Shown piece after piece: positions 1 to 9,642 of a DNA stretch of 64,000 nt. How positions within the stretch are numbered: the stretch's first letter is position 1; every line of letters starts with the position of its first letter. This DNA comes from an uncultured Oxalobacteraceae bacterium (GTDB lineage: Bacteria > Pseudomonadota > Gammaproteobacteria > Burkholderiales > Burkholderiaceae), in contig CAMLIL010000018.1 of NCBI GenBank assembly GCA_946480015.1, forward strand, positions 1 through 64,000, read 5' to 3'. Position numbers and translations under genes: made by a program. Below the pieces are notes generated by a model, which was not told where the DNA came from, made no database searches, and saw nothing but the letters and a program-made list of their open reading frames with translations.

Positions 1-3000
1 GAACAGGTCGACCGGAGCGCGCAGGATGTGGTGCATCAGTTCTTCCGGCGTCAGCCGGGCCGCTTCGATGTCGAGCGCGGCGCGTATCTGGGGCGACAGG
101 TCGATGCTGCGCGCCGTGCGCGGGAACACCCCGCCGCCGGCCGAGATGAGCGACTTGTCGTAATCGTCCCAGGACGAGCGCGGCAGCGCGAACAGGCGTG
201 CGCGCTCGGCGTACGACTGCGCCACGTCCGGGGCCGGATCGAGGAAGATGTGGCGGTGGTCGAAAGCGGCGAGCAGTTTGATCTGGCGCGACAGCAGCGC
301 GCCGTTGCCGAACACGTCACCGGACATGTCGCCCACGCCGACCATGGTGAACGGCGTGCTGTTGATATCGTGTTCCATTTCATAGAAGTGGCGCTTGACC
401 GCTTCGAACGCGCCCTTGGCGGTGATGCCCATCTTCTTGTGGTCGTAGCCGTTCGAGCCGCCCGAGGCGAACGCGTCGCCAAGCCAGAAGCCGCGCTGCA
501 CGGCGATGCTGTTGGCGATATCGGAGAAGGTCGCCGTGCCCTTGTCGGCGGCCACCACCAGATACGGGTCGTCCTGGTCGTAGCGCACGGTGTCGGCGGG
601 CGGTACGATGGCGCCGCGCACCCGGTTGTCGGTCACTTCCAGCAGGCTGGCGATGAACAGGCGGTAGACCGCTTCGCCTTCGGCCGCCACGGCTTCGCGG
701 CTCGGGTTGGCCGGCATCTGCTTGCACACGAAACCGCCCTTCGAGCCGGCCGGCACGATGACGGCATTCTTGACCATCTGGGCCTTGACCAGGCCGAGCA
801 CTTCGGTGCGGTAGTCTTCCATGCGGTCCGACCAGCGCAGGCCGCCGCGCGCGACCGGTCCGCCGCGCAGGTGCACGCCTTCGAAGCGGCGCGAGAACAC
901 GAAGATTTCGCGGAACGGGCGCGGTTCGGGCACCAGCGCCAGCTTGCTGGTGTCGAACTTGAAGATGATCTTGTCGCCCTGGTTCTGGTAGTAGTTGGTG
1001 CGTACCGTCGACAGCATCAGGTCGACCAGCGCGGCCAGCATCTCTTCCGTGTCGGCGTGGTTCACGCTGGTCAGGCGCTTCTTGACCGAGGCGATGGCCT
1101 CGGCGGCGGCAGCGCGTTCGTGTTCCGGACGGGCAGGGTCGAAGCGCTGGTGGAAGCTGTCCACCAGCTCCTTGACCATGTCGGGCCGGCGGCGCAGGGT
1201 GTCGGCGATATAGCGGATCGAGAATTTGGTGCCGGCCTGGCGCCAGTAGGCGATGTAGGCGCGCACCAATTGCACTTCGCGCGTGCTCAGGCCACCTTCG
1301 ATCACCAGGCCGTTCAGGCGGCCATCCTCGGCCTCGTCGTTGAACAGCGCCGTGAACAGTTCCTGCGCCACCCGCACCACGTTCGGACGGGCCAGTTTGG
1401 CGGCGCTGTCGGCATCCACCGACAGGCTGGTGACGAAGCGCTTGCTGCCGTCGGCCAGGTGGATGGTGTAGGTCTGCTCGCGGTCGATGGCGACGCCGGC
1501 ATTGTGCAATGCGGGCAGGATGCGCGAGAGCGACGGCACGCCGTCGATCGTGTACAGGCGGATCGATGCGCCACCTTCGGATTCGCCGGTCTCGATGCGT
1601 ACCGCCACGTGGCCGGCCTGGCCATTATTCAGGATGGCGTTCAGGTCCGCGAACGCCACGGCCGGGGCGGTGGCGGTCACGTAGTTGACCGGCAGGTTGG
1701 CGCACAGCTTGCGCAGGCTGGCGCGCACGCCGGTGTCGAACACGTTGTCGGTCAGCGCGGCAAACCGGTCGTGCCAGCCGTCGAGCACCGACAGCAGCGG
1801 CTGCTGGATATCGGTTTCCAGGTCGAGCGGATAGCGCGCGGCATGCGCGATCAGATAAACGCGCGCCAGCGGACCGTCTGCCACCAGGGTTTGCGAGCGC
1901 ACGTCGACGGCGCCCGAGCTTTCCTTGAGCGCGTGCGCCAGCGCCGCGGCCACGCTGGCGCTATAGCGTTCGCGCGGCAGGTAGATCAGCACGTTGAGGT
2001 GGCGCGCGTACACGTCGCGACGCGCGAACACCTGCGCGCGCGGCTGCTTGTACAAGGACACCACGGCGCTGCAGATCTGCGCCAGCCATTCGGGATCGGC
2101 TTCCAGCACTTCGGTGCGCGGCAGCGATTCGAGAATTTCCAGGAACTTTTCGGCGCGGAAGCCTTCCTGGCGCACGCCGGCCAGGCTGAGCACCCTGGCT
2201 ACGCGGCCCCGCGCGAACGGCAGGCGCGCCAGCGGGGTGGCGGTGGCGGCGCGCGTGAACAGGCCGACGAAGCAGTGCTCGCCCAGCACACTGCCCTGGG
2301 TGTCGGTCTCGCGCACGCCGATGAAGTCGAGCGGCTGGTCGCGGTGCAGCGTGCCGGCCACGTCGGCCTTGACGATGGACAGCGTGTCGGGCCGGCGCGA
2401 CAGGGTGTCGAAGTCGCCCGGGATGTTGGCCAGGCAGCTTCCGTACACCGGATGGGAAGTGTCCTGCAGCACGCCGATGCGGCTGGGTATGTCGCGTTCG
2501 AGTTCGCGTACGCCCGGCTTGGCGACATAGTGGGCGTAGCCGAACGGCTCGAACCCTTCGTTGCGGGCCCAGTCGAGAAAGGCGGCCACTTCCTGCCCTT
2601 CGGTGCCGCGCGTGGCCGCGGCGGCGGCCACGGAGGTCATGCGGTCGGCCATGGCGACGGCGTCGCGGCGCACCACGGCGGCATCGCGCGCGACCATCAG
2701 CAGCTTGTCGATCAGGGCGTCGAGTTCTTCGCGCGCAAGCTCCTCGGCCAGCATGCACAGGACGATCGACTCGAGCGGGGCGCCGGCTTCGCCCACCGAG
2801 ACGGCGTTGCCGGATTCGTCGCGGCGCACCGCCAGCACGGCGTTCATGACGGCGCCGACGGACACGCGCTGCCGGCGCATGGCCATGACGATGGAGTCGA
2901 CCAGATACGGCATGTCGTCGTTCAGGACCAGCAAGGCGGTCGCCATGCCGCCGCGGCCGTCGGAATAGCGCAGGCGTGCGATCTGGCAGCCGTCGCCACT

Positions 3001-3192
3001 GCGCCGCGCGGCCTGGGCGAAGCCTTCGCGCAGCAGCGGCGCCAGGCTGTCGGGCGAGGTGCCGGCCAGGTCTTCATCGTCCAGGGATGCCAGCCAGGCG
3101 CTGATCAGCGCCTCGGTCTGGCTGCCATCGGGCTGGGACGCGTGGACCAGGTCGAGGGTCTGTTTGCGCAGTTCGTGGGGCATCTGTTTCAT
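1..3192 (-). CDS. gdhB: NAD-specific glutamate dehydrogenase, large type (3' end outside window)
   Basis: Oxidative deamination of L-glutamate to 2-oxoglutarate with NAD+. Only the first 1064 codons lie in the window; the frame is open at base 1, and family members run to about 1600 residues. Recognisable motifs: RGGLRWSDR followed by KAQMVKN (K803-N809) and PAGSKGGFV, the dinucleotide/glutamate site region, then DYDKSLISAGGG (from about D1010) and the start of a LTPEELMHHILRAP stretch. The long N-terminal regulatory half contains HPVYGSCLANIPGDF. The start ATG at 3192 follows a GAAGCAAG stretch; a second in-frame ATG is three codons on. It lies 47 bases after astB, where Pseudomonas aru operons carry aruE, and would consume the glutamate made by the AST pathway. 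In Pseudomonas the same enzyme is known to be ArgR-controlled; shared control here is inferred. Confidence 0.93.
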   Translation of the reverse strand, partial: MKQMPHELRKQTLDLVHASQPDGSQTEALISAWLASLDDEDLAGTSPDSLAPLLREGFAQAARRSGDGCQIARLRYSDGRGGMATALLVLNDDMPYLVDSIVMAMRRQRVSVGAVMNAVLAVRRDESGNAVSVGEAGAPLESIVLCMLAEELAREELDALIDKLLMVARDAAVVRRDAVAMADRMTSVAAAAATRGTEGQEVAAFLDWARNEGFEPFGYAHYVAKPGVRELERDIPSRIGVLQDTSHPVYGSCLANIPGDFDTLSRRPDTLSIVKADVAGTLHRDQPLDFIGVRETDTQGSVLGEHCFVGLFTRAATATPLARLPFARGRVARVLSLAGVRQEGFRAEKFLEILESLPRTEVLEADPEWLAQICSAVVSLYKQPRAQVFARRDVYARHLNVLIYLPRERYSASVAAALAHALKESSGAVDVRSQTLVADGPLARVYLIAHAARYPLDLETDIQQPLLSVLDGWHDRFAALTDNVFDTGVRASLRKLCANLPVNYVTATAPAVAFADLNAILNNGQAGHVAVRIETGESEGGASIRLYTIDGVPSLSRILPALHNAGVAIDREQTYTIHLADGSKRFVTSLSVDADSAAKLARPNVVRVAQELFTALFNDEAEDGRLNGLVIEGGLSTREVQLVRAYIAYWRQAGTKFSIRYIADTLRRRPDMVKELVDSFHQRFDPARPEHERAAAAEAIASVKKRLTSVNHADTEEMLAALVDLMLSTVRTNYYQNQGDKIIFKFDTSKLALVPEPRPFREIFVFSRRFEGVHLRGGPVARGGLRWSDRMEDYRTEVLGLVKAQMVKNAVIVPAGSKGGFVCKQMPANPSREAVAAEGEAVYRLFIASLLEVTDNRVRGAIVPPADTVRYDQDDPYLVVAADKGTATFSDIANSIAVQRGFWLGDAFASGGSNGYDHKKMGITAKGAFEAVKRHFYEMEHDINSTPFTMVGVGDMSGDVFGNGALLSRQIKLLAAFDHRHIFLDPAPDVAQSYAERARLFALPRSSWDDYDKSLISAGGGVFPRTARSIDLSPQIRAALDIEAARLTPEELMHHILRAPVDLF

Positions 3193-3239
3193 CTTGCTTC
3201 TCCAATGCTGTTGGTGTTACATCGGGAACTGCGCCGCTG

Positions 3240-4580
3240 CTAGCTTGACTCGTACATTCCCGGCAGATCGAGAATGCGCGCCAGCTCTTCCAGCGCGGCG
3301 TGGCATTCGATGGCCAGTTGCGGATCGGCCAGGTCCTTGGGCTCCAGATGGTCGCGGTAGTATTTCCGCACCCAGCCGGCCAGGGTGGCATACAGCGCTT
3401 CGGTCATGATGACGCCCTGGTGCATGGCTGCCGCCTCGGCGCCGGTGAGGGCCACGCGCAGGCGCAGGCACGCGGGTCCGCCGCCATTGCGCATGCTCTG
3501 GCGCAGGTCGAACTCGACCAGTTCGTCGATCGGACCGCCGCTGGCGGCCAGTTCGCGCAGGTAGCGCGCCACGGCCAGGTTTTCCTGGCATTCGTGCGGC
3601 ACCACCAGCGCCATGCCGCCATCGGGTTTGATCAGCAGCTGGCTGTTGAACAGGTAGCTCGAGACCGCGTCGGCGACCGGCACGATCCGGGTATCGACAC
3701 GGATCGGCAGCAGCTCGGCGCCAGCCACTTCCATGGCCGGGCGCAGCTGGTTGAGTACCGCCGCCTCGTCGTGAAAGGCCTGCTCATGGTAGAACAGCAC
3801 ATTGCCGCTGCCGACCGCGATCACGTCGTTGTGGAACACGCCCTGATCGATCACGCCCGGATTCTGCGCGGCGAACACGGTGCGCGCGGCGTCCAGGCCA
3901 TGCAGGCGCGCGACCGCCTGCGACGCTTCCAGGGTTTGCCGGGCCGGATACTTTTTGGGAGCCGGCGCGGAGGGGTCGAACTCGACGCGGCCGTACACGA
4001 ACAGCTCGACGCCGGGGCCGCCGTGGCGCGCGCACAGACGGGTATGATTGGCCGCCCCCTCGTCGCCGAAGGCCGGGGTCGGGGGCAAGGCGTCGTGCAC
4101 GCGGAAGTAACGCTGGTCGCGGAAGATGGCGCGCAGGGTACGCGTCACCTGCGCATGTTCGTCCGAGCGGTGCAACTTGTTGTTCAGGTTGGCGGGCGTG
4201 AAATGCACGCGCCCGTCGTGGGTGTCGGCCGAGGGGCTGACGGTGGCGGCGTTGGCGGTCCACATCGGCGCGGCCGAGTAGGCGCACGCCAGGATGACCG
4301 GCGCTTCGCGGTAGGCGCGCGCCAGCACGTCGGCGTCGGTGCCGGTAAAGCCGACGCTGCGCAGCATGCGGAAATCGGGCCGGCAGTGCGGCGGCAGCAG
4401 CGCCTGGGCAAAGCCGCGCGCGGCCAGCGCCCGCATCTTGGCCAGTCCCTGCAAAGCCGCCTCGCGCGGGTTGGAGGCGCTCTTGACGTTGTTGAACGAG
4501 GCCACGTTACCGAACGAGAGCCCGGCGTAGTTGTGGCTGGGGCCGACCAGGCCGTCGAAGTTATATTCGCGCGCGTTCAT
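3240..4580 (-). CDS. astB: N-succinylarginine dihydrolase
   Basis: Second step of the arginine succinyltransferase (AST) pathway: hydrolyses N2-succinylarginine to N2-succinylornithine, 2 NH3 and CO2. The 446-residue product matches the family length. The N-terminus reads [19 protein letters not shown], a family hallmark. Counted from ATG 4580, the expected catalytic residues fall at Glu174 (GDEGAANH), His250 ([10 protein letters not shown]) and Cys371 (GGGPACLRL), close to the E. coli AstB triad numbering as I recall it. I chose ATG 4580 because GAAGG lies five bases upstream; a GTG at 4592 that overlaps the astD stop is possible and would add four residues. Part of aruCFGDB. Confidence 0.95.
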   Translation of the reverse strand: MNAREYNFDGLVGPSHNYAGLSFGNVASFNNVKSASNPREAALQGLAKMRALAARGFAQALLPPHCRPDFRMLRSVGFTGTDADVLARAYREAPVILACAYSAAPMWTANAATVSPSADTHDGRVHFTPANLNNKLHRSDEHAQVTRTLRAIFRDQRYFRVHDALPPTPAFGDEGAANHTRLCARHGGPGVELFVYGRVEFDPSAPAPKKYPARQTLEASQAVARLHGLDAARTVFAAQNPGVIDQGVFHNDVIAVGSGNVLFYHEQAFHDEAAVLNQLRPAMEVAGAELLPIRVDTRIVPVADAVSSYLFNSQLLIKPDGGMALVVPHECQENLAVARYLRELAASGGPIDELVEFDLRQSMRNGGGPACLRLRVALTGAEAAAMHQGVIMTEALYATLAGWVRKYYRDHLEPKDLADPQLAIECHAALEELARILDLPGMYESS

Positions 4581-4588
4581 CGTCGCCT

Positions 4589-6058
4589 TCACATCGTCAG
4601 GCCGGGGGACAGCTTGGCCGGCATTTCAAGTTCGGAGGTTTCGATCGACGCCACCGGATAGGCGCAGTAGTCGGCCGCGTAGTAGGCGCTCGGACGATGG
4701 TTGCCCGACTTGCCCACGCCGCCGAACGGCGCGGTGCTGGCCGCGCCCGTGGTCGGGCGGTTCCAGTTGACGATGCCGGCGCGCGCCTGCACGCTGAAGC
4801 GCTTCCACAGCGCCTCGTCGTTCGACAGCAGCGCCGCCGCCAGTCCGAACCCGGTCGCGTTGGCCACCTTGATGGCGCTGTCGAAGTCCTTTACGCGCAC
4901 GATCTGCAGCAATGGCCCGAACCACTCTTCGTCGGCAATGCCAACGGCGTCGCTCACGTCGACAATGCCCGCCGTGACGAAGCCGGCGTCCGGATTGGGC
5001 TGGCGCATCTGCAGCAGCACCGTGCCGCCCTTGGCCGCCATGTCGGCCTGAGCCTGCACCAGGCGCGCGGCCACCAGGCTCGACACCACCGGGCCCATGA
5101 AGGGTTGGGGATCGGCGTTGGACGGCCCGACCGCCAGCTTCGATGCCACGTCGACCAGGCGGCGCACGAAGGCGTCGCCGTCGGGCGAATCGTGCACCAC
5201 CAGCCGGCGCGCGCAGGTGCAGCGCTGGCCCGCTGAGATAAACGCCGACATCACCGTGTGGTGCACGGCCGCGTCGAGATCCTTCACGTCCCACACCACC
5301 AGCGGGTTGTTCCCCCCCATTTCCAGCGCCAGCATCTTGCCGGGCTGGCCGCCGAACTGCCTGTGCAGGGCCACGCCGGTCTGGCTGCTGCCGGTGAACA
5401 GCAGGCCGTCCAGGCCCGGATGCCGGCTCAGCGCCACGCCGGTATCGCGGCCGCCATTGACCAGATTGAGCACACCGGCCGGCAGGCCCGCGCGTTCCCA
5501 CAGCTGCACCGTCTTGACGGCGGTGCGCGGGGCGTATTCGCTCGGCTTGAACACCAGCGTGTTGCCGGCGATCAGGGCCGGCACGATATGCCCGTTGGGC
5601 AGGTGGCCGGGGAAGTTATACGGTCCGAACACGGCAAACACGCCGTGCGGGCGGTGCCGCAGCACGGCGGTACCATCCGCGACCTTGGCCGCCACTTCGC
5701 CGGTGCGGGTGCCGTACGATTGCACCGAGATGTCGACCTTGCCGGCCATCGTGGCCGCTTCGGTGCGCGCTTCCCACAGGGGCTTGCCGACTTCCTCGGC
5801 GATGGTCTGCGCCAGCTCCTCGGCGTTTTCGCGCAGCAGATCGCGAAAGCGCGTGCAGATGGCGATTCGTTCGTCCAGCGGCGTGAGCGCCCACGACTCG
5901 AAGCGCGCACGCGCCGTCTGCACCGCCTGGGCCACGTCATCGGCGTTCGATTCGCGGCTGGTCCAGCTCTGGCGGCCGGTGGACGGATCGACCGTCACCA
6001 GTTCCGCGCCGCCGCCCGGCAGCCAGCTGCCGTTGATGTAGTTGCTGAGATTAGACAT
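4589..6058 (-). CDS. astD: N-succinylglutamate 5-semialdehyde dehydrogenase
   Basis: Fourth AST-pathway enzyme: NAD-dependent oxidation of succinylglutamate semialdehyde to succinylglutamate. It is a 489-residue member of the aldehyde dehydrogenase superfamily. Visible motifs include [14 protein letters not shown] (cofactor region), [19 protein letters not shown] containing the general-base Glu, and [12 protein letters not shown] with the catalytic Cys. The start ATG has a very strong ribosome binding site (AAGGAGGA). The first eight bases overlap the end of aruG, whose TAA stop sits inside the astD start region, so translation is probably coupled. Its own stop lies eight bases before the chosen astB start. 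Confidence 0.95.
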   Translation of the reverse strand: MSNLSNYINGSWLPGGGAELVTVDPSTGRQSWTSRESNADDVAQAVQTARARFESWALTPLDERIAICTRFRDLLRENAEELAQTIAEEVGKPLWEARTEAATMAGKVDISVQSYGTRTGEVAAKVADGTAVLRHRPHGVFAVFGPYNFPGHLPNGHIVPALIAGNTLVFKPSEYAPRTAVKTVQLWERAGLPAGVLNLVNGGRDTGVALSRHPGLDGLLFTGSSQTGVALHRQFGGQPGKMLALEMGGNNPLVVWDVKDLDAAVHHTVMSAFISAGQRCTCARRLVVHDSPDGDAFVRRLVDVASKLAVGPSNADPQPFMGPVVSSLVAARLVQAQADMAAKGGTVLLQMRQPNPDAGFVTAGIVDVSDAVGIADEEWFGPLLQIVRVKDFDSAIKVANATGFGLAAALLSNDEALWKRFSVQARAGIVNWNRPTTGAASTAPFGGVGKSGNHRPSAYYAADYCAYPVASIETSELEMPAKLSPGLTM

Positions 6059-7085
6059 GAGGATTCCTCCTTACATTCAGGTGCAGCGTGCGTACCTGCT
6101 CGCCGCCCTGGCAGTGCAGCAGGTCCATCTGGGCCGGCGACAAGGCCAGCTTGCCGTTACGCGGGGCGGCATGCGTGAGGATCATGCGAAAATCGTTCAT
6201 CGCCGTGTTCGAAATGATCATCGGCTCGGCGGCGTCCCCTTCCTCTCCCGCTTCGGCGCTGGCCAGCGTACTGTCGCGCATTGCGCGCAGTTCCGACACG
6301 CGTGCCTGCAGCACCGGCCCGGCATCGAAGATATCGACATAGCCTTCGAAATGCATGCCCTCCTGCTCGAGCAGGCGGCGCGCCGGCGCGGTGGAGTCGT
6401 GCACCTTGCCGATGACCTGCTGTGCGTCCTCCGGCAGGTAGGCCACATACATGGGCTGGCGCGGCATCAGTTCGGCGATAAAGGATTTCTTGCCGAGCGC
6501 GGTCAGGTGGTCGACGTGATCGAAGGTCATCTTGAAGAAGTGCCGCCCCAGGCCTTCGTAGAACGGCGAGCGGCCGTCCTCGGCCTGGTAGCCGCGCATT
6601 TCGGCGATGATTTTTTCGGTGAACAGGTGCGGGAACTGGGCGATGAACAGAAAGCGGCTCTTCGACAGCCACTTGCCGTTGTTCCCGATGCGGTAGTCCG
6701 GATGCAGGAACAGCGAGCAAAGTTCGGTCGCGCCGGTCAGGTCGTTGGACAGATACAGCGTCTCCATGCGCGTGAACACGTGCAGTTCGTGGCTGGAATG
6801 GACCAGCGTGCCGATGCGGTAGTTATAGAACGGCTCGTCCAGGCCGACCGCGCCCTTGATGGCGCACACGCCGGCCAGGCGCCCGCTGGACGTGTCCTCC
6901 ATGACGAACATGTAGTCGCGCTGTTCGGGCGGAATGGTTTCGGCGAACGACGCGACCGCGATATCGACGCGATGACCCAGCAATTTCCGGTCCGGCTTGA
7001 GAGTCGTCATGCCGCTGCCGACGTGCTGAGCCAGGTCGATCAGGGCGTCGAGATCGGAAGCTTTGATTGAACGTACTACTAGCAT
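6051..7085 (-). CDS. aruG: arginine N-succinyltransferase, beta-type subunit
   Basis: First AST-pathway step: transfers succinyl from succinyl-CoA to arginine. The 344-residue protein starts MLVVRSIKASDLDALIDLA, the standard AstA N-terminus, and contains ELCSLFLHPDYR, GRSPFYEGLGRHFFKM and FEGYVDIFDAGPVLQ, all family hallmarks of the GNAT-related AstA fold. The frame is open far upstream (to 7796), but that part is antisense-like noise within aruF; ATG 7085 gives the family N-terminus. It is one of two tandem paralogues, as in Pseudomonas where AruF and AruG form a heteromeric enzyme. Spacing to aruF is 17 bases; it overlaps astD by eight. Confidence 0.94.
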   Translation of the reverse strand: MLVVRSIKASDLDALIDLAQHVGSGMTTLKPDRKLLGHRVDIAVASFAETIPPEQRDYMFVMEDTSSGRLAGVCAIKGAVGLDEPFYNYRIGTLVHSSHELHVFTRMETLYLSNDLTGATELCSLFLHPDYRIGNNGKWLSKSRFLFIAQFPHLFTEKIIAEMRGYQAEDGRSPFYEGLGRHFFKMTFDHVDHLTALGKKSFIAELMPRQPMYVAYLPEDAQQVIGKVHDSTAPARRLLEQEGMHFEGYVDIFDAGPVLQARVSELRAMRDSTLASAEAGEEGDAAEPMIISNTAMNDFRMILTHAAPRNGKLALSPAQMDLLHCQGGEQVRTLHLNVRRNPHV

Positions 7086-7102
7086 AGCTGTCCTTGTCGA
7101 CG

Positions 7103-8134
7103 TTAGATTCTGACGCAGATGACGCTGTCGCCCGGCGTGACCATCAGCGCCTGCTGCGCTTCGGCCGAGAGCTGCACGCTGTCGTCCGATTCGACCGCGG
7201 GGCACCTGACCGTGACGGCGCGGAAGTTCTGCTCGTTGCTGGCGGCGATGGCGTAGTTCACCATCGGATCGGCGGACTTGCCCGGCTCGGCCTGCGCCAC
7301 GTGGCGCACCATCGAACCGCTGAACGAGCGCAGCACGTTCTTGTGCGCCTGCAGAATCGGGCCGCCGTCGAAGATGTCGACGTAATCGTCGGCTTCGAAG
7401 CCCTCCGCGGTGAGCAGGCTGAAAGCCAGTTCGCCGCCCGCATGGATCTGGCCCATGACTGCCTGCGCATCGCCCGGCAGCAGCGGCACGTAGACCGGAT
7501 AGTGCGGCATCAGTTCGACGATCAGGGTGCGGTTGCGCGCGCCGCCGATGATGCGTTCGGCGTCGAGGAAATCCATCTTGAAGAATTTGCGCCCCAGCGC
7601 TTCCCAGAACGGCGACTGGCCGTTCTTGTCGGTGACGCCGGCCAGCGGCACGAAGAAGCGGTCGCTGAAGCGGTGCGGCGCCAGCACGGCGAACAGCAGG
7701 CGCGCGCGCGACAGCAGGGCCGCTTCGGCGCCGGCGCGGGCCTGGTCGCCGATGTAGAAGCCGGACAGCTGCGAGTACGCGGTCAGCTCCGAGCACAGGG
7801 TCAGCGCGTGCACGCTGTGGCTGATGTTCAGGTCGCGCGAGACCTGCTGGATGACGTCGTTACGAAACGAGAAGTAGGTGCCGTTCGATCCCGCCGAGGC
7901 GTGGATCGCGGCGGTGCCGACGATGGCGCCGGAAGCGCGCTGCTCCAGCACGAACAGGTAGGATTCTTCGCTGGGAATGTCGACATGGGCGGCGAAGGAA
8001 GCGATCGATCGCTCCACCGACGCGGCGATTTTCTCGCGCGTGCGCGGCAGGGTATGCACGCCAGGCATGGAGACCTTCGCCATTGCTTCGAGGGCGTCGA
8101 TATCCGCACGTGCGGCCGGACGAACAACAAACAT
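7103..8134 (-). CDS. aruF: arginine N-succinyltransferase, alpha-type subunit
   Basis: A 343-residue AstA-family protein paralogous to the next gene downstream; the pair corresponds by order and length to AruF and AruG of Pseudomonas. It begins MFVVRPAARADIDALEAMA and has SELTAYSQLSGFYIGD in place of the AruG ELCSLFLHPDYR block, QSPFWEALGRKFFKMDFLDAE and EADDYVDIFDGGPILQAHK near the C-terminus. Which subunit binds which substrate cannot be read from sequence. The gene sits 82 bases after aruC and 17 before aruG, so it is almost certainly in the same transcript. Confidence 0.93.
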   Translation of the reverse strand: MFVVRPAARADIDALEAMAKVSMPGVHTLPRTREKIAASVERSIASFAAHVDIPSEESYLFVLEQRASGAIVGTAAIHASAGSNGTYFSFRNDVIQQVSRDLNISHSVHALTLCSELTAYSQLSGFYIGDQARAGAEAALLSRARLLFAVLAPHRFSDRFFVPLAGVTDKNGQSPFWEALGRKFFKMDFLDAERIIGGARNRTLIVELMPHYPVYVPLLPGDAQAVMGQIHAGGELAFSLLTAEGFEADDYVDIFDGGPILQAHKNVLRSFSGSMVRHVAQAEPGKSADPMVNYAIAASNEQNFRAVTVRCPAVESDDSVQLSAEAQQALMVTPGDSVICVRI

Positions 8135-8216
8135 GGTAGCTCCCAGAGGGGCGTTGACGTTGCGTGGCTCGACAATGCGCGCAGCCCGCGCCTGGCGGGC
8201 TGCGCGCCTGCGATAC

Positions 8217-9470
8217 TTAGTTCGCAGTCGAGGTATCGAGCACGGTCTGCAGCGCGAGGCGCAGGATCCGGTCCGCTTCGGCCAGCTGCTCGTCGGTGAC
8301 GATCAGGGCCGGAGCGAAACGCACCACGTCAGGGCCGGCGATCAGCAGCATCAGGCCGAGCGCTTCGGCGGCCTTGGTGATGTCCTTGGCGCGGCCGATG
8401 AAGGCGCCGGTGGTCGGCAAGCCGATCAGCAGGCCGCTGCCGCGCGCATCGCCGAACACCTGGGGAAAGTCCGCGGTGAGCTTGTTCAGGTTGGCGAACA
8501 GCTTGGCCGACGCTTCGCGCACGCGCGCCAGGAATGCCGGCTGGTTGATCGTCTCGAGCACGTTGAGCGCCACCGTGCAGGCCAGCGGATTGCCGCCGTA
8601 GGTGGTGCCGTGCGAGCCGGGTGCGAAAGCGCTGGCGATGGCGGTGGTGGTCAGCATGGCGCCGATCGGGTAGCCGTTGCCCAGTGCCTTCGCGCTGGTC
8701 AGGATGTCCGGGGTGACGCCCTTGTCCATGTAGGCGTACAGGTGGCCGGTACGGCCCATGCCCGACTGGACTTCGTCGAAAATCAGCAGCGCGCCGGTTT
8801 TGTCGCACAGTTCGCGCAGGCCTTTCAGATAGGCCGGATCGCCTGGAATGACGCCGCCTTCGCCCTGGATCGGTTCGACGATCACCGCGCACACGTCGTC
8901 GCCGATGGCCGCGCGTGCCGCTTCCAGATCGTTGTACGGAATGTGGTTGATTTCCGGTGGCAGCGGCTCGAAGCCTTCGGTGTACTTCGGCTGGCCGCCG
9001 ACCGAGACGGTGAACAGCGTGCGGCCGTGGAAGGACGACAGGCAGGAGATGATGCGCGACTTGTGCGGGCCGAATTTGGCGTGCGCATATTTGCGCGCCA
9101 GCTTCAGGGCCGCTTCGTTGGCTTCGGCACCGGAGTTGCAGAAGAAGGCGCGTTCGGCGAAGGTGGCCTCGGTCAGGGCGGCGCCCAGGCGCAGCACCGG
9201 CTCGTTGGTGTAGCCGTTGCCGATGTGCCAGAGGGTATTGAGCTGGCGCGTGATCGCGTCGTTGATGACGGGGTTGCAGTGGCCCAGCGAGGTGACGGCG
9301 ATACCCGAGGTGAAATCCAGGTAATGCTTGCCGCTTTGATCCCACAGGTCCAGGCCCGAAGCGCGCACAGGCACCATCGCGGCGGGAGCGTAGGTAGGGA
9401 CCAGGACCTCGTCGAAGGTTTCCCGGGTTACAGGCCGCGTGGTGACACCCGTATCAAGCTTAGCGTTCAT
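8217..9470 (-). CDS. aruC: succinylornithine / acetylornithine aminotransferase
   Basis: PLP-dependent class III aminotransferase (417 residues). In the AST pathway it converts succinylornithine plus 2-oxoglutarate to succinylglutamate semialdehyde and glutamate; members of this family usually also use N-acetylornithine and can serve arginine biosynthesis (ArgD). Motifs: FCNSGAEANEAALKLAR near residue 110, LLIFDEVQSGMGRTG with Asp232 that contacts the PLP nitrogen, and the Schiff-base lysine in TSAKALGNGYPIG (Lys261). The start ATG is preceded by GAGGAATTGCC. It is the first gene of aruCFGDB, directly behind a promoter with a probable ArgR site. Confidence 0.94.
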   Translation of the reverse strand: MNAKLDTGVTTRPVTRETFDEVLVPTYAPAAMVPVRASGLDLWDQSGKHYLDFTSGIAVTSLGHCNPVINDAITRQLNTLWHIGNGYTNEPVLRLGAALTEATFAERAFFCNSGAEANEAALKLARKYAHAKFGPHKSRIISCLSSFHGRTLFTVSVGGQPKYTEGFEPLPPEINHIPYNDLEAARAAIGDDVCAVIVEPIQGEGGVIPGDPAYLKGLRELCDKTGALLIFDEVQSGMGRTGHLYAYMDKGVTPDILTSAKALGNGYPIGAMLTTTAIASAFAPGSHGTTYGGNPLACTVALNVLETINQPAFLARVREASAKLFANLNKLTADFPQVFGDARGSGLLIGLPTTGAFIGRAKDITKAAEALGLMLLIAGPDVVRFAPALIVTDEQLAEADRILRLALQTVLDTSTAN

Positions 9471-9531
9471 GGCAATTCCTCATCCGATGTTAGTAGGGCG
9501 CCCAGCCAACAACAGCTGGTGACGTTGAGCC

Positions 9532-9574
9532 ATTATAAGAAAGATGGCAAAACACATCTTTTGGATACGCGACA
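9532..9574 (-). promoter_or_regulatory. probable aruC promoter with ArgR-type half-site
   Basis: On the minus strand a perfect TATAAT lies at 9537-9532, about 60 bases before the aruC ATG. No good -35 box is present 16-18 bases upstream. Instead TGTCGC (9574-9569) is followed after eight bases by AA, the pattern I recall as the Pseudomonas ArgR half-site (TGTCGC-N8-AA), and about 20 bases further a degenerate TGTTTT continues to the -10. This fits an activator-dependent promoter driven by the AraC-type ArgR encoded just upstream. Boxes are seen directly; ArgR binding is inferred. Confidence 0.55.
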
Positions 9575-9642
9575 AACATTTTCATTTTTTGCCATGCCGG
9601 GGATTGCTTTGCGTCTGGAAACCAGCCCCTGCATGACCAGCG

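Noticed and set aside
28..3243. Long plus-strand open frame opposite the glutamate dehydrogenase gene
   Set aside because: It is His/Arg/Gly-rich without any family motif; the minus strand carries clear NAD-GDH motifs. Such antisense frames arise from G/C bias at third codon positions.
7086..7796. Extension of the aruG frame into aruF
   Set aside because: The added 237 residues are Arg/Ala-rich and antisense-like in composition; AstA proteins start at MLVVRSI.
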